DNA of 43,666 bases from Flavobacteriaceae bacterium (GCA_013002065.1 JABDKT010000204.1:1-43666), one strand, 5' to 3'; shown: positions 18,938-28,742, counted from the first letter of the stretch. Numbers and translations are program-made. Notes: generated from the sequence alone by a model not told the origin.

Positions 18938-20701
18938 TTAATCTTTAATTTCTATTTCTTTACGAATTAGCTCCAGCCCGTTGTTGATCAAATGACCCAG
19001 CTCCGGTCTTCGTTGTTTTAGTTCTGTTAGATACTCTCTAACACTCATCGAAAACTGTGAATTTTCATCGGCCACCAATTCATATATTTCCAAAGACAGC
19101 AGCCAGTCGTTCGGATGATCGCGTTTCACCAACTCGAATATTTCAGCTAAAGGAGTATCACTTTCCATACCTCCCCGAATATTTCGAACTTCGGCGTAAA
19201 GCTCGTTTAATTGCTTTTCTTCTACTGAAACCTTTGCGTGTATCGTTTCGGTCTCACTTACATGATGCCGAACATCAAAAGATAAATAATCGGCAGCACC
19301 GGCAAAAGCCGATACAATTTCCTGTCCTACGGCCATATCGAAATCGCCGTCTTCCGGCGAAAACAAAACCTCGTCCCTATAACGAACGGTACAATTCGTA
19401 AACTGAATAAGCATCAACTTACCATTCAGGTTACGCATACCTGTTACGTTTAATCCTTCAACCGTAATCCCACTTTCAAATTCAAACGAAATTGGCTTTC
19501 CATCGTAAAAATTATAGGCTTGTAAATCGCGCGGACCCATATTTTCAATCGACAAATTGATTCCTTTCAGTTTGCCCAAAGGCGATCTAAAGCCATTTAT
19601 ATGTCGTGAAATTCCATGACCAATCACTTCCTTTTCTCTGTACGCCAAAGCAGTTTCACCTTCCGTTTCAAAATATACCACCTCATTGTCTTCATTTTGA
19701 ATCATCCGTGTAAATACACCACTCACCTGAAGACCTGTGCTCAATTCGATAGTCCCCAGCTGCTTGGATTCAATCAATTTTTTAAGTCCTCTCCATCCTC
19801 CTTTGCGTACCGCCATGGTGTTCGCAAACTCTTCCAAAACTTCCTGCAAATAGGCAAAGTCGGGCGTAACGTACAATTGCGGCTGAGGTTTGGTAATATC
19901 AAAATCCTGATATGCAGCATCGATGGAATAAGGAATTTTTTTCACTCCCGACTGCATGCACCATGCACTTTCGCCTATAGAGGATAGTAGTCCTGCTCCG
20001 TAAATCTTCGGATTTTCAACCGTGCCTACTAGACCATACTCCACGGTCCACCAGTGTAAATTTCGAATCAATGCTATCTCCGAAGGTTCAACTTTTTTAT
20101 TTTGTAAAGCTTCTACTTTCGCTTCGGCTATGTCAATTTGATCTTTGGAAATTCCTTCGGCCTCTTTTAAAATCGAGAGCTTTCGAACGGCCTCGTACAT
20201 TTCAAAATCGTGGGCACTAGAAATAGCTTTTGCGCCAATTTCCCCAAAACGCCTTAAATATTCCGCGTAATCCGGGCTGGCAATGATAGGCGCGTGCCCG
20301 GCTCCTTCGTGTATGATGTCTGGCGCAGGAGTGTATTCTATGTTTTCCAACTGCCGAATATCACTGGCGATGACCAAAATCTTATACGCCTGAAACTCCA
20401 TAAAGGCATTGGGTGGTATGAATCCATCGACGGCCACAGCAGCCCAGCCAATTTCTTTTAGAATACGATTCATACCGTACATGGATGGAATCTCATCGAT
20501 GGAAATACCAGTTTGCCTTAATCCGTCCACATAGCTTTCATGGGCAACCTTGCTTAAGTAATCGACGTTTTTACGCATCACATACCTCCAAACCGCCTGA
20601 TTTATAGGCGTGTACTGCTCGTATTGCTGAGGCTTAATGTATTGCTTCAGGTGCGGCGGTAAACGGTCGATTAATTCGTTGGATTCAAACTTGGTTTCCA
20701 T
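18938..20701 (-). CDS. Aromatic amino acid hydroxylase (phenylalanine 4-monooxygenase-like) with long C-terminal extension
   Basis: Iron-site PDIIHEGAGHAP and WWTVEYGLVG motifs, KIYGAGLLSSIGES; 587 aa with no N-terminal ACT domain. Confidence 0.85.
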   Translation of the reverse strand: METKFESNELIDRLPPHLKQYIKPQQYEQYTPINQAVWRYVMRKNVDYLSKVAHESYVDGLRQTGISIDEIPSMYGMNRILKEIGWAAVAVDGFIPPNAFMEFQAYKILVIASDIRQLENIEYTPAPDIIHEGAGHAPIIASPDYAEYLRRFGEIGAKAISSAHDFEMYEAVRKLSILKEAEGISKDQIDIAEAKVEALQNKKVEPSEIALIRNLHWWTVEYGLVGTVENPKIYGAGLLSSIGESAWCMQSGVKKIPYSIDAAYQDFDITKPQPQLYVTPDFAYLQEVLEEFANTMAVRKGGWRGLKKLIESKQLGTIELSTGLQVSGVFTRMIQNEDNEVVYFETEGETALAYREKEVIGHGISRHINGFRSPLGKLKGINLSIENMGPRDLQAYNFYDGKPISFEFESGITVEGLNVTGMRNLNGKLMLIQFTNCTVRYRDEVLFSPEDGDFDMAVGQEIVSAFAGAADYLSFDVRHHVSETETIHAKVSVEEKQLNELYAEVRNIRGGMESDTPLAEIFELVKRDHPNDWLLSLEIYELVADENSQFSMSVREYLTELKQRRPELGHLINNGLELIRKEIEIKD

Positions 20702-20759
20702 AGAATTTCAAAAGTAGTATGAAAAGTTGAAATCCTGCAATTTAATATACTTTTTATGA

Positions 20760-20895
20760 GGGCGTTACCCTACGTAGCAATTCTAAATTGCTCCATAGGG
20801 TCGCGTCTTACGCTATATTCCCTGTAGTGCCGATAAAGTAGAGCGAAGCTCACTTTACGACAACTTCAGGGGATGCCGCTACAACCGCTAACGCG
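20760..20895. repeat. Structured intergenic repeat-like element (terminal GCGTTA/TAACGC inverted repeat plus internal hairpins)
   Basis: GCGTTA 20762-20767 with TAACGC 20889-20894; ACCCTA/TAGGGT enclosing AGCAATT-CTA-AATTGCT; TAAAGT-a-GAGC-GAA-GCTC-ACTTTA. Confidence 0.65.
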
Positions 20896-20938
20896 ACAAT
20901 CGTACGATAATTACTATCTTGCAATTGCGATTCCATTC

Positions 20939-21499
20939 ATGACTAGAAAAGAAGAAATAGTAAACGCCGCATCCCAACTTTTTAAGGAAAAAGGATATAG
21001 TGCTGTTTCGGTACGAGATATCGCTCAGGCAACGGGAATGAAGGCCGCTAGCCTTTACAATCATATTGCAAGTAAGCAGGAAATTCTTTCCATACTTATT
21101 CTCGATTTGGCCAACGAATTTACCTCGGGTATGGCCAACATTCGTGATCGAGAAATTTCTCCCCTGCAGAAAATTGAAAAAGTCATCGAATTACACATCG
21201 ACATCACCGTGAACCAATCGGAAGCGCTGGCAGCTCTAAATAACGATTGGATGCATTTGGGGGAGGATGATTTAGCAAGTTTCGTCCAAATGAGGGAGGA
21301 TTATGAGGATAATTTCAGAAACATCATAAAAAAAGGGATCAAAATAGGCCAAATACAACCGCGACATCCCGAAGTCATACTATTTTCAATACTTTCTACC
21401 CTAAGAACCTTGTATTTGTGGTATCAAAAAAGAGGAAAATTAGATGTGAATGTCCTAAAAAAAGACATGGTCGCCGTCCTATTGAGAGGGATCGTATAA
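20939..21499 (+). CDS. TetR/AcrR family transcriptional regulator (candidate paa repressor)
   Basis: MTRKEEIVNAASQLFKEKGYSAVSVRDIAQATGMKAASLYNHIASKQEIL HTH. Start reassigned from 20873 because that segment lies in the repeat-like element. Confidence 0.9.
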   Translation: MTRKEEIVNAASQLFKEKGYSAVSVRDIAQATGMKAASLYNHIASKQEILSILILDLANEFTSGMANIRDREISPLQKIEKVIELHIDITVNQSEALAALNNDWMHLGEDDLASFVQMREDYEDNFRNIIKKGIKIGQIQPRHPEVILFSILSTLRTLYLWYQKRGKLDVNVLKKDMVAVLLRGIV

Positions 21500-21505
21500 T
21501 TAGAC

Positions 21506-21536
21506 TTGTTTATTTAACTAACAAACGTTAGTTTTG
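21506..21536 (+). promoter_or_regulatory. paa operon promoter (TTG-N20-TAGTTTTG) with TetR palindrome AACTAAC-AAAC-GTTAGTT at 21516-21533
   Basis: Palindrome sits between the -33 and -7 elements and overlaps the -7. Confidence 0.65.
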
Positions 21537-21558
21537 TATGCCTTTTTAAATAGATAAT

Positions 21559-22629
21559 GTGGCTACATTTCATAAAATTAAAGTAAAGGACATTTACAAG
21601 GAAACAGCCGATACATCGGTGGTTACCTTTGATATGCCAGTCGATCTCAAAGATGAATTTGCCTTTCAGCAGGGGCAACACCTCACCCTAAAGGCTAATT
21701 TGGATGGAGAAGACGTACGTCGTTCGTATAGTTTGTGTTCGAGTCCGTTTGAGGACCAATGGCGAGTCGCAGTAAAACAAATACCGGGCGGAAAGTTCTC
21801 AACTTACGTAAATGAGAAATTGTCGGCTGGTGATACACTCGAAATAATGCCGCCAAGTGGGGCATTTGGAGTAGATTGTTCGGAAGATGCCAAAACCTAT
21901 GTTGCTTTTGCGGCCGGTAGCGGAATCACTCCCGTTTTGTCTATGATCAAGACTCATTTGGCAAAAGAACCCAATGCTAAATTTAAGTTATTCTACTTGA
22001 ATCGAACTGTGAAATCGATTATCTTTAAAGAGGAGATTGAACAGTTGAGGAACAAATACTTTGGTAGGTTTGAAATATTCTATTTCTTAACGAAAGAGCG
22101 CCGGGATATCGAGTTATTCAACGGTAGGTTTACTTCGGAAAAATTGAAGGAGATCTTCGGTAAACTGTTGTACGTTCCCGCTGTAAATGAGGCATTTTTA
22201 TGTGGTCCGGAAGAAATGATATTTCTAATTCGTGACGAATTGGTCAATGCCGGAATGCCTAAAGAAAATGTTCATTACGAACTTTTCGTAACAGGCCTTT
22301 CCGAAGAAGATAAAAAACGCGCCGAAAGACTGGCACAGCAAAATGTGGAAGGTGTGGACGTAACTATCGTTGATGGAGGTAAAGAATTTCATTTTACCAT
22401 GACCAGCGATTACGACAATATTCTCGATGCAGCATTAGGAGCTGGTGCCGATTTACCTTTCGCCTGTAAAGGAGGAGTTTGCAGCACTTGTAAATGCCAA
22501 ATAGTGGAAGGAAATGTTGAAATGAAAATAAATTATGCTTTGGAAGCCGATGAAGTGGAACAAAACTTCGTTTTGAGCTGCCAATCGGTTCCCATGACCG
22601 AAAAAGTAAAACTGGATTTTGATGTTTAA
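21559..22629 (+). CDS. paaE: Phenylacetyl-CoA epoxidase reductase subunit PaaE
   Basis: FAD/NAD(P) reductase (RRSYSLCSSPFE, AAGSGITPVLSMIK, LCGPEEMI) plus 2Fe-2S ferredoxin (CKGGVCSTCKCQIVEG...C). GTG start. Confidence 0.92.
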   Translation: MATFHKIKVKDIYKETADTSVVTFDMPVDLKDEFAFQQGQHLTLKANLDGEDVRRSYSLCSSPFEDQWRVAVKQIPGGKFSTYVNEKLSAGDTLEIMPPSGAFGVDCSEDAKTYVAFAAGSGITPVLSMIKTHLAKEPNAKFKLFYLNRTVKSIIFKEEIEQLRNKYFGRFEIFYFLTKERRDIELFNGRFTSEKLKEIFGKLLYVPAVNEAFLCGPEEMIFLIRDELVNAGMPKENVHYELFVTGLSEEDKKRAERLAQQNVEGVDVTIVDGGKEFHFTMTSDYDNILDAALGAGADLPFACKGGVCSTCKCQIVEGNVEMKINYALEADEVEQNFVLSCQSVPMTEKVKLDFDV

Positions 22630-22639
22630 ATAGTAGACT

Positions 22640-23596
22640 ATGAGTGATAAGGAAATAAAAAATTTAGAAGAGATCTTTGAAGCTCGAATCGCAAGGGACG
22701 AGAAGATTGAACCCAAAGATTGGATGCCGGAAAAGTACCGCCAAACGCACATCCGGCAAATTTCGCAACATGCCCATTCAGAAATTGTGGGAATGTTACC
22801 GGAAGGAAACTGGATATCTCGTGCTCCGTCTTTGAGGCGTAAAGCAGCGTTGCTTGCAAAAGTGCAGGATGAAGCAGGTCACGGACTCTACTTGTATTCA
22901 GCCTGTGAAACATTGGGAATATCCCGAAATGAATTATACGATCAACTTCATACGGGCAAGGCGAAGTATTCTTCAATCTTTAACTATCCAACTATAACCT
23001 GGGCCGATATTGGTGCCATTGGTTGGTTGGTTGACGGCGCGGCCATAATCAATCAGGTACCGTTGTGTAATACTTCCTTTGGTCCTTATGCACGAGCCAT
23101 GGTAAGGGTGTGTAAAGAAGAGAGTTTCCACCAACGACAAGGGTTCGAAATAATGCTTACGCTTTGCAACGGAACTCCGGAGCAAAAAGATATGGCACAA
23201 GATGCTTTGAACCGATGGTGGTGGCCCAGTTTAATGATGTTGGGTCCAACCGATGCAGAGTCGGTGCATACCGAACAATCCATGAAATGGAAATTGAAAC
23301 GTAAAACCAACGATGAATTGCGCCAGCAGTTTATTGATCAGACAGTCCCACAAGCAGATATTCTAGGAATCACAGTTCCCGATCCCGATTTAAAGTTTAA
23401 TGAAGAAACCGGACATTACGATTTTGGTGAAATCGATTGGGACGAATTTTGGCAAGTAGTAAAAGGACATGGACCTTGTAATAAAGAACGTATGAATGCA
23501 CGTGTTTCTGCCTGGGAGAATGGGGAATGGGTAAGAGATGCAGCCATGGCATATGCCGAAAAACAAGCAAAGAAAAAAGTAGCGAAAGCGAGCTAA
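22640..23596 (+). CDS. paaA: Phenylacetyl-CoA epoxidase subunit PaaA
   Basis: Diiron monooxygenase subunit: [31 protein letters not shown]. Confidence 0.95.
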   Translation: MSDKEIKNLEEIFEARIARDEKIEPKDWMPEKYRQTHIRQISQHAHSEIVGMLPEGNWISRAPSLRRKAALLAKVQDEAGHGLYLYSACETLGISRNELYDQLHTGKAKYSSIFNYPTITWADIGAIGWLVDGAAIINQVPLCNTSFGPYARAMVRVCKEESFHQRQGFEIMLTLCNGTPEQKDMAQDALNRWWWPSLMMLGPTDAESVHTEQSMKWKLKRKTNDELRQQFIDQTVPQADILGITVPDPDLKFNEETGHYDFGEIDWDEFWQVVKGHGPCNKERMNARVSAWENGEWVRDAAMAYAEKQAKKKVAKAS

Positions 23597-23606
23597 AAGT
23601 ATAATT

Positions 23607-23891
23607 ATGGATAAAAATTGGCCTTTATGGGAAGTGTTCGTTCGTTCAAAGAACGGATTGGAACACAGGCACTTTGGAAGCTTACACGCTGCCGATGCCG
23701 ACATGGCTTTGGAGAATGCCAGAGATGTTTACACAAGACGGAATGAAGGGGTGAGTATTTGGGTCGTGGAAAGCAAATACATTACAGCATCCAATCCGGA
23801 GGATAATGGTGAACTTTTTGAGCCTGCTCAGGATAAAGTGTATCGACACCCCACATTTTACAATTTACCCGATGAGGTAAAACATATGTAG
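23607..23891 (+). CDS. paaB: Phenylacetyl-CoA epoxidase subunit PaaB
   Basis: WPLWEVFVRSKNGLEHRHFGSLHAADADMALENARDVYTRRNEGVSIWVV. Confidence 0.95.
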   Translation: MDKNWPLWEVFVRSKNGLEHRHFGSLHAADADMALENARDVYTRRNEGVSIWVVESKYITASNPEDNGELFEPAQDKVYRHPTFYNLPDEVKHM

Positions 23892-23892
23892 T

Positions 23893-24648
23893 ATGAATAA
23901 GGAATCATTGTATCAATATATTTTAGGAATTGCAGATAACAGCTTGATCTTAGGTCAGCGGTTGGGCGAATTGTGCGGACACGGACCCAGTTTGGAAACC
24001 GATATCGCTCTCACCAACATTTCGCTGGATCTCATTGGTCAAACAAGAAGCTATTATCAATATGCTGCTAAAATTTCCGAAGAAAATAAAACCGAAGACG
24101 ATATTGCTTTTCTGAGATTAGAACGAGAATATCGGAACGTGCTCATGGTTGAACAGCCCAACACGCATTTCGGGTATGTGATTGGACGACAATACTTGTT
24201 CGATGTTTATCATTTAATGTTGATGGAAGAGTTGCAAAACTCTCAAGACGTGACCCTTTCCGCCATCGCAAAAAAGGGAATCAAAGAAGTGAGCTACCAC
24301 AAACGCTTTTCGGGCGATTGGGTGAAACGCTTGGGGGATGGTACTGAAGAAAGTCACGACAAAATGCAGCAGGCCATTAATGATCTTTGGCGATTTACCG
24401 ACGAACTTTTTTATACCACAACAGCAGATAAGGAAGCTATAGAAGTGGGCGTGGGAGTTGACGTTTCTAAATTTAGAGATAAATATTATGAAGAAGTTTC
24501 AGAATTGCTAAAAGAAGCAACTTTGGAGATTCCGGAAAGCAAATATTTCACCAAAGGAGGCAAAGAAGGAATCCATTCGGAACATATGGGTTATTTGTTA
24601 GCCGATTTACAATATATGCAACGAACCTATCCTAATATGCAGTGGTAA
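23893..24648 (+). CDS. paaC: Phenylacetyl-CoA epoxidase subunit PaaC
   Basis: LADNSLILGQRLGELCGHGP-type start, EYRNVLMVEQPNTHFGYVI, position after paaB. Confidence 0.93.
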   Translation: MNKESLYQYILGIADNSLILGQRLGELCGHGPSLETDIALTNISLDLIGQTRSYYQYAAKISEENKTEDDIAFLRLEREYRNVLMVEQPNTHFGYVIGRQYLFDVYHLMLMEELQNSQDVTLSAIAKKGIKEVSYHKRFSGDWVKRLGDGTEESHDKMQQAINDLWRFTDELFYTTTADKEAIEVGVGVDVSKFRDKYYEEVSELLKEATLEIPESKYFTKGGKEGIHSEHMGYLLADLQYMQRTYPNMQW

Positions 24649-24649
24649 A

Positions 24650-25153
24650 ATGACAATCGTTCATGAGCCAAATATCGATGTGGATTTAATTCCGATACTG
24701 GAAACGGTTTCGGATCCTGAAATTCCTGTGTTGACGGTCTTAGATTTAGGAGTTATTCGAGAAGCAAGGGAGGTTAATGGTGAAATTGTAATAAAATTGA
24801 CACCTACCTATTCGGGTTGCCCCGCCATGGATGTAATTGGTGATGATCTTAAGAAAGCATTTGCCGATATTGGGAAAGTAGCAAAAGTAGAATTGGTGTT
24901 AGCTCCGGCATGGTCTACCGACTGGATTTCGGAAGAAGGAAGGCAAAAAATGGAGGCCTACGGAATTGCACCACCTTTATCTGCCACGGCCGATAAAGAA
25001 GCATTGTTGGGAAACAAAAAGATAGTGAAATGCACTTTATGCGGAAGCACAAATACGCATTTAGTGAGTCAGTTTGGTTCAACAGCTTGTAAAGCACTTT
25101 TTAAGTGCGATGACTGTTTGGAACCTTTCGACTATTTCAAATGTCTGAAATAG
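24650..25153 (+). CDS. paaD: PaaD, MIP18-family protein with C-terminal zinc ribbon
   Basis: DPEIPVLTVLDLGVIREA...TPTYSGCPAMDVI and C-x2-C...C-x2-C (CTLCGS...CDDC). Confidence 0.93.
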   Translation: MTIVHEPNIDVDLIPILETVSDPEIPVLTVLDLGVIREAREVNGEIVIKLTPTYSGCPAMDVIGDDLKKAFADIGKVAKVELVLAPAWSTDWISEEGRQKMEAYGIAPPLSATADKEALLGNKKIVKCTLCGSTNTHLVSQFGSTACKALFKCDDCLEPFDYFKCLK

Positions 25154-25169
25154 ACAATAAATTATAGGT

Positions 25170-25955
25170 ATGAGCGAAAATTCAATTGAAGTTAAAGTTG
25201 AAGCAGGTGTTGCTGAACTAAGGTTAAATAGACCAAAAGTCTTCAATAGCTTCAATCGGGAAATGGCCTTGCGCTTACAATCGGAATTAGACACTTGTGA
25301 AAGTGATCCCGAAATTCGAGCCATTGTTATTACCGGAAATGGCAAAGCATTTTGTGCGGGTCAGGATCTTCAAGAAGTTACTTCGAAAGAACTCAATCCC
25401 GGGTTTAAAAAGATTCTGGAAGAACATTACAATCCGATAGTTTCCAGAATAAGATCGATTGAAAAACCTATCATCGCAGCGGTGAATGGCGTTGCTGCCG
25501 GTGCCGGCGCAAATATAGCGCTGGCTTGTGATATTGTAATAGCTTCGGAACATGCTAGTTTTATTCAAGCGTTTAGTAAAATTGGATTGATTCCCGATAG
25601 TGGCGGAACCTTCTTTTTACCACGATTAATCGGTTTTCAGAAAGCTTCAGCATTGATGATGTTGGGCGAGAAAGTGACTGCCCAGGACGCAGAAAAATTA
25701 GGAATGGTTTACAAGGTGGTTTCTTCGGAAAATTTCGAAGCCGAAGTTAAATCGTTGGCCGTTCAGTTGGCGACTATGCCTACCAAGGCACTTGGAATGA
25801 CCAAACGACTACTTAATGAATCGATGACAAACGATTTGAAGTCTCAACTGGAACTGGAATCGAAATTACAGATCGAGGCCGCTCAAAGTGAAGATTACTC
25901 GGAAGGAGTGACGGCCTTTATCGAAAAGAGAAAACCTGTATTTAAAGGAAAATAA
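25170..25955 (+). CDS. paaG: Enoyl-CoA hydratase/isomerase, likely ring-epoxide isomerase PaaG
   Basis: Crotonase fold: GNGKAFCAGQDLQEV, NGVAAGAGANIALACDIVIASEHASFIQAFSKIGLIPDSGGTFFLPRLIG. Confidence 0.85.
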   Translation: MSENSIEVKVEAGVAELRLNRPKVFNSFNREMALRLQSELDTCESDPEIRAIVITGNGKAFCAGQDLQEVTSKELNPGFKKILEEHYNPIVSRIRSIEKPIIAAVNGVAAGAGANIALACDIVIASEHASFIQAFSKIGLIPDSGGTFFLPRLIGFQKASALMMLGEKVTAQDAEKLGMVYKVVSSENFEAEVKSLAVQLATMPTKALGMTKRLLNESMTNDLKSQLELESKLQIEAAQSEDYSEGVTAFIEKRKPVFKGK

Positions 25956-27116
25956 ATGATAAAAAATGTTGGGATATTAGGTTCGGGAACCATGGGCAGT
26001 GGAATTGCACAAGTGGCGGCGACCGCTGGTTGTGAGGTTTATGTTTATGATACCAATGAACAAGCTTTGGAGAAAGCCCAGAATACTCTTGAAAAAATAC
26101 TTTCAAGATTGATTGAAAAAGGACGAATTACTTCAGAAGAAAAAAATAATATTCAGCAAAAGATTACCTACGTTACCTCCTTGGAGGATTTCAAAAAATC
26201 TGAAATTATCATTGAAGCCATCATCGAAGATTTGGCAATCAAACAGTCTGTTTTTAAAGAGCTGGAGTCGATTGTTTCCAAGAAAGCGATTCTTGCCAGC
26301 AATACTTCATCGCTATCCATTGCCTCGATTGCGTCTGCTTTGAATCGACCCAAACGATTTATTGGTATTCATTTCTTTAATCCGGCACCTTTGATGAAAC
26401 TTGTGGAGGTAATACCGGCAGTGCAAACCTCGAATCGCACGATGGAACGAACTATTCAAATTATTGAAGACTGGGGTAAAATAGTAGCAAAGGCCAAGGA
26501 TACGCCAGGTTTCATTGTGAATCGTGTGGCTCGACCTTTCTATGGAGAATCGCTTCGTCTTTATGAAGAAGGAGTGGCGAGTTTTGCCACCATTGACTGG
26601 GCGATGAAATCGATTGGCGGATTTAGAATGGGCCCGTTCGAATTGATGGACTTTATTGGTAACGATGTAAATTACACAGTTACTGAAACTGTTTTCAGAG
26701 AGTTCTGTTACGATCCGAGATACAAACCTTCGTTCACTCAAAAAAGAATGAGCGAAGCAGGATATTTGGGGCGTAAGACCGGTAAAGGATATTACAACTA
26801 TGCGGAAGGTGCGACCAACGATCCTCCGGAAGAAAATGTGGCTTTAGCACAAAAAATATTTGATAGAGTTTTAGTGATGCTTATCAATGAAGCAGCAGAT
26901 GCCTTGTTTTTAAATATTGCTAGCGCCGAAGATATTGACATGGCAATGACCAAAGGGGTAAATTATCCCAAAGGCCTACTGGCCTGGGCAGATGAGAAAG
27001 GGATTGATTGGTGTGTTTCGAAACTAGACGAAATGTACGACGAATACCATGAGGACCGCTACCGTTGTTCGCCTTTACTTCGGAAAATGAACCGGGAAAA
27101 TAAAACGTTCTTTTAA
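25956..27116 (+). CDS. paaH: 3-hydroxyacyl-CoA dehydrogenase PaaH
   Basis: GILGSGTMGSGIAQVAA, IGIHFFNPAPLMKLVEVI; two HCDH C-domains. Start codon ATG 25956 directly follows the paaG stop. Confidence 0.9.
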   Translation: MIKNVGILGSGTMGSGIAQVAATAGCEVYVYDTNEQALEKAQNTLEKILSRLIEKGRITSEEKNNIQQKITYVTSLEDFKKSEIIIEAIIEDLAIKQSVFKELESIVSKKAILASNTSSLSIASIASALNRPKRFIGIHFFNPAPLMKLVEVIPAVQTSNRTMERTIQIIEDWGKIVAKAKDTPGFIVNRVARPFYGESLRLYEEGVASFATIDWAMKSIGGFRMGPFELMDFIGNDVNYTVTETVFREFCYDPRYKPSFTQKRMSEAGYLGRKTGKGYYNYAEGATNDPPEENVALAQKIFDRVLVMLINEAADALFLNIASAEDIDMAMTKGVNYPKGLLAWADEKGIDWCVSKLDEMYDEYHEDRYRCSPLLRKMNRENKTFF

Positions 27117-27520
27117 TGGAAGGTGAGAAGATCCCACATAAAATGCTATCCTTAGATCCGTTCAGTCAATGGATGGGGATTGAAATATTGGAAAGTGATA
27201 TTGGGAAATGTAAAGTTGCACTTACGGTGCGACCTGAAATGTTGAACAGCATGGGAAAAGCCCACGGAGGAGTGAGCTATTCATTGGCAGACACTGCTTT
27301 CGGTTTTGCGGCGAACACCCACGGTAAATACGCGGTTTCAATCGAGACCTCTATTAACCATATTGAGGCACTGGAAGAGGGAGACTATTTAACTGCCGAA
27401 GCCGTAATTGATGTTACCAAAACAAAAGTCGGTTTCAATATCATTGAAGTAAAACGTGGAGAAGAAATTGTGGCTCTTTTTAAAGGAGTTGTGTATCGAA
27501 CCACCAAAGATTGGGAATAA
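27116..27520 (+). CDS. paaI: Hotdog-fold (hydroxyphenylacetyl-CoA) thioesterase PaaI
   Basis: NSMGKAHGGVSYSLADTAFGFAANTHG. Confidence 0.9.
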   Translation: MEGEKIPHKMLSLDPFSQWMGIEILESDIGKCKVALTVRPEMLNSMGKAHGGVSYSLADTAFGFAANTHGKYAVSIETSINHIEALEEGDYLTAEAVIDVTKTKVGFNIIEVKRGEEIVALFKGVVYRTTKDWE

Positions 27521-27529
27521 CTTGAACAA

Positions 27530-28741
27530 ATGAAAGAAGCTTATATAATTGACGGAATAAGAACTCCGATAGGAAATTACAAGGGAACCTTGAGTACGGT
27601 CCGCACCGACGATTTGGGTGCCTTGGTTATTTCTGAAATCGCTAATAGAAATCCCAACATTCCCAAAGAAGCCTTTGACGATGTGATTATGGGATGTGCG
27701 AATCAGGCGGGCGAAGACAACCGTAATGTAGCTAGAATGGCGCTGCTGCTGGCAGGCCTGCCATTCACCGTACCCGGTGAAACAGTCAATAGACTGTGCA
27801 GCAGCGGGCTGAGTGCTATTATTCACGCCAATAGAGCGATTAAAGCCGGAGACGGCGATCTTTTTATTGCCGGAGGCGTAGAAAATATGACACGAGGACC
27901 CTACGTCATCGCTAAACCCAGTTCGGCATTTGGGAACGATTCCAAGATGTACGACTCCAGTTTCGGTTGGCGTTTCGTAAATCAGAAGATGCATGATTTG
28001 TACGGAACCGATGGAATGGGCAATACGGCCGAAAATTTGGTTGAGAAATATCAAATTTCCAGAGAAGACCAGGATGCCTTTGCGTATTGGAGTCAGATGA
28101 AAGCTACGAAAGCTCAGGAATCCGGGCGTTTATCTCAAGAAATTATTTCCGTAGAAATTCCGCAGCGAAAAAAGGATCCAATCATTTTTAGTCAAGATGA
28201 ATTTATAAAACCGGCTACTACCAAGGAAATATTGGCCAAACTAAGACCGGCCTTTAAAAAAGAGGGAAGTGTGACCGCTGGAAATAGTTCCGGATTAAAC
28301 GACGGAGCCGCGGCTACCATTATCGCTTCCGAAGATGCCGTAAAAAAATACAGCCTAAAACCCATGGCTCGAGTGGTAAGCTCGGCGGTTATTGGCGTTG
28401 AACCACGAATTATGGGAATTGGACCTGTTCAGGCGAGCAATAAAGCTTTGGAGAAAGCTGGTATCACCATGAAGGATATAGACGTAATTGAACTTAACGA
28501 AGCCTTTGCATCACAAGCCTTGGCTTGTATCCGAGAATGGGGCTTAGCCGATGATGACCCGAGAATTAATCCGAATGGAGGTTCTATTGCGATCGGGCAT
28601 CCCTTAGGAGTCACCGGAACTCGAATTGCCTATTCGGCTGCTTTGGAACTGAAACAGAAAAATAAGAAATACGCTTTGATCACCATGTGTGTGGGGGTCG
28701 GACAAGGATATGCAGCCGTAATTGAAAACGTAAATCTCTAG
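27530..28741 (+). CDS. paaJ: 3-oxoadipyl-CoA/3-oxo-5,6-didehydrosuberyl-CoA thiolase
   Basis: Thiolase motifs: VNRLCSSGLSAI, NEAFASQALACIREWG, NPNGGSIAIGHPLGVTG, CVGVGQGYA. Confidence 0.9.
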   Translation: MKEAYIIDGIRTPIGNYKGTLSTVRTDDLGALVISEIANRNPNIPKEAFDDVIMGCANQAGEDNRNVARMALLLAGLPFTVPGETVNRLCSSGLSAIIHANRAIKAGDGDLFIAGGVENMTRGPYVIAKPSSAFGNDSKMYDSSFGWRFVNQKMHDLYGTDGMGNTAENLVEKYQISREDQDAFAYWSQMKATKAQESGRLSQEIISVEIPQRKKDPIIFSQDEFIKPATTKEILAKLRPAFKKEGSVTAGNSSGLNDGAAATIIASEDAVKKYSLKPMARVVSSAVIGVEPRIMGIGPVQASNKALEKAGITMKDIDVIELNEAFASQALACIREWGLADDDPRINPNGGSIAIGHPLGVTGTRIAYSAALELKQKNKKYALITMCVGVGQGYAAVIENVNL

Positions 28742-28742
28742 T

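Noticed and set aside
20873-20938. N-terminal extension of the TetR ORF in the ORF track
   Set aside because: Encoded mostly by the structured repeat-like element; canonical TetR N-terminus begins at ATG 20939 (MTRKEEIVNAA).
26313-26741. 142-aa minus-strand ORF antisense to paaH
   Set aside because: Shadow ORF opposite a conserved Rossmann-fold gene.
27389-28054. 221-aa minus-strand ORF antisense to paaI/paaJ
   Set aside because: Lies completely opposite two well-supported genes, has a Ser/His/Phe-rich low-information translation with no motif, and is best explained as a codon-bias shadow ORF.
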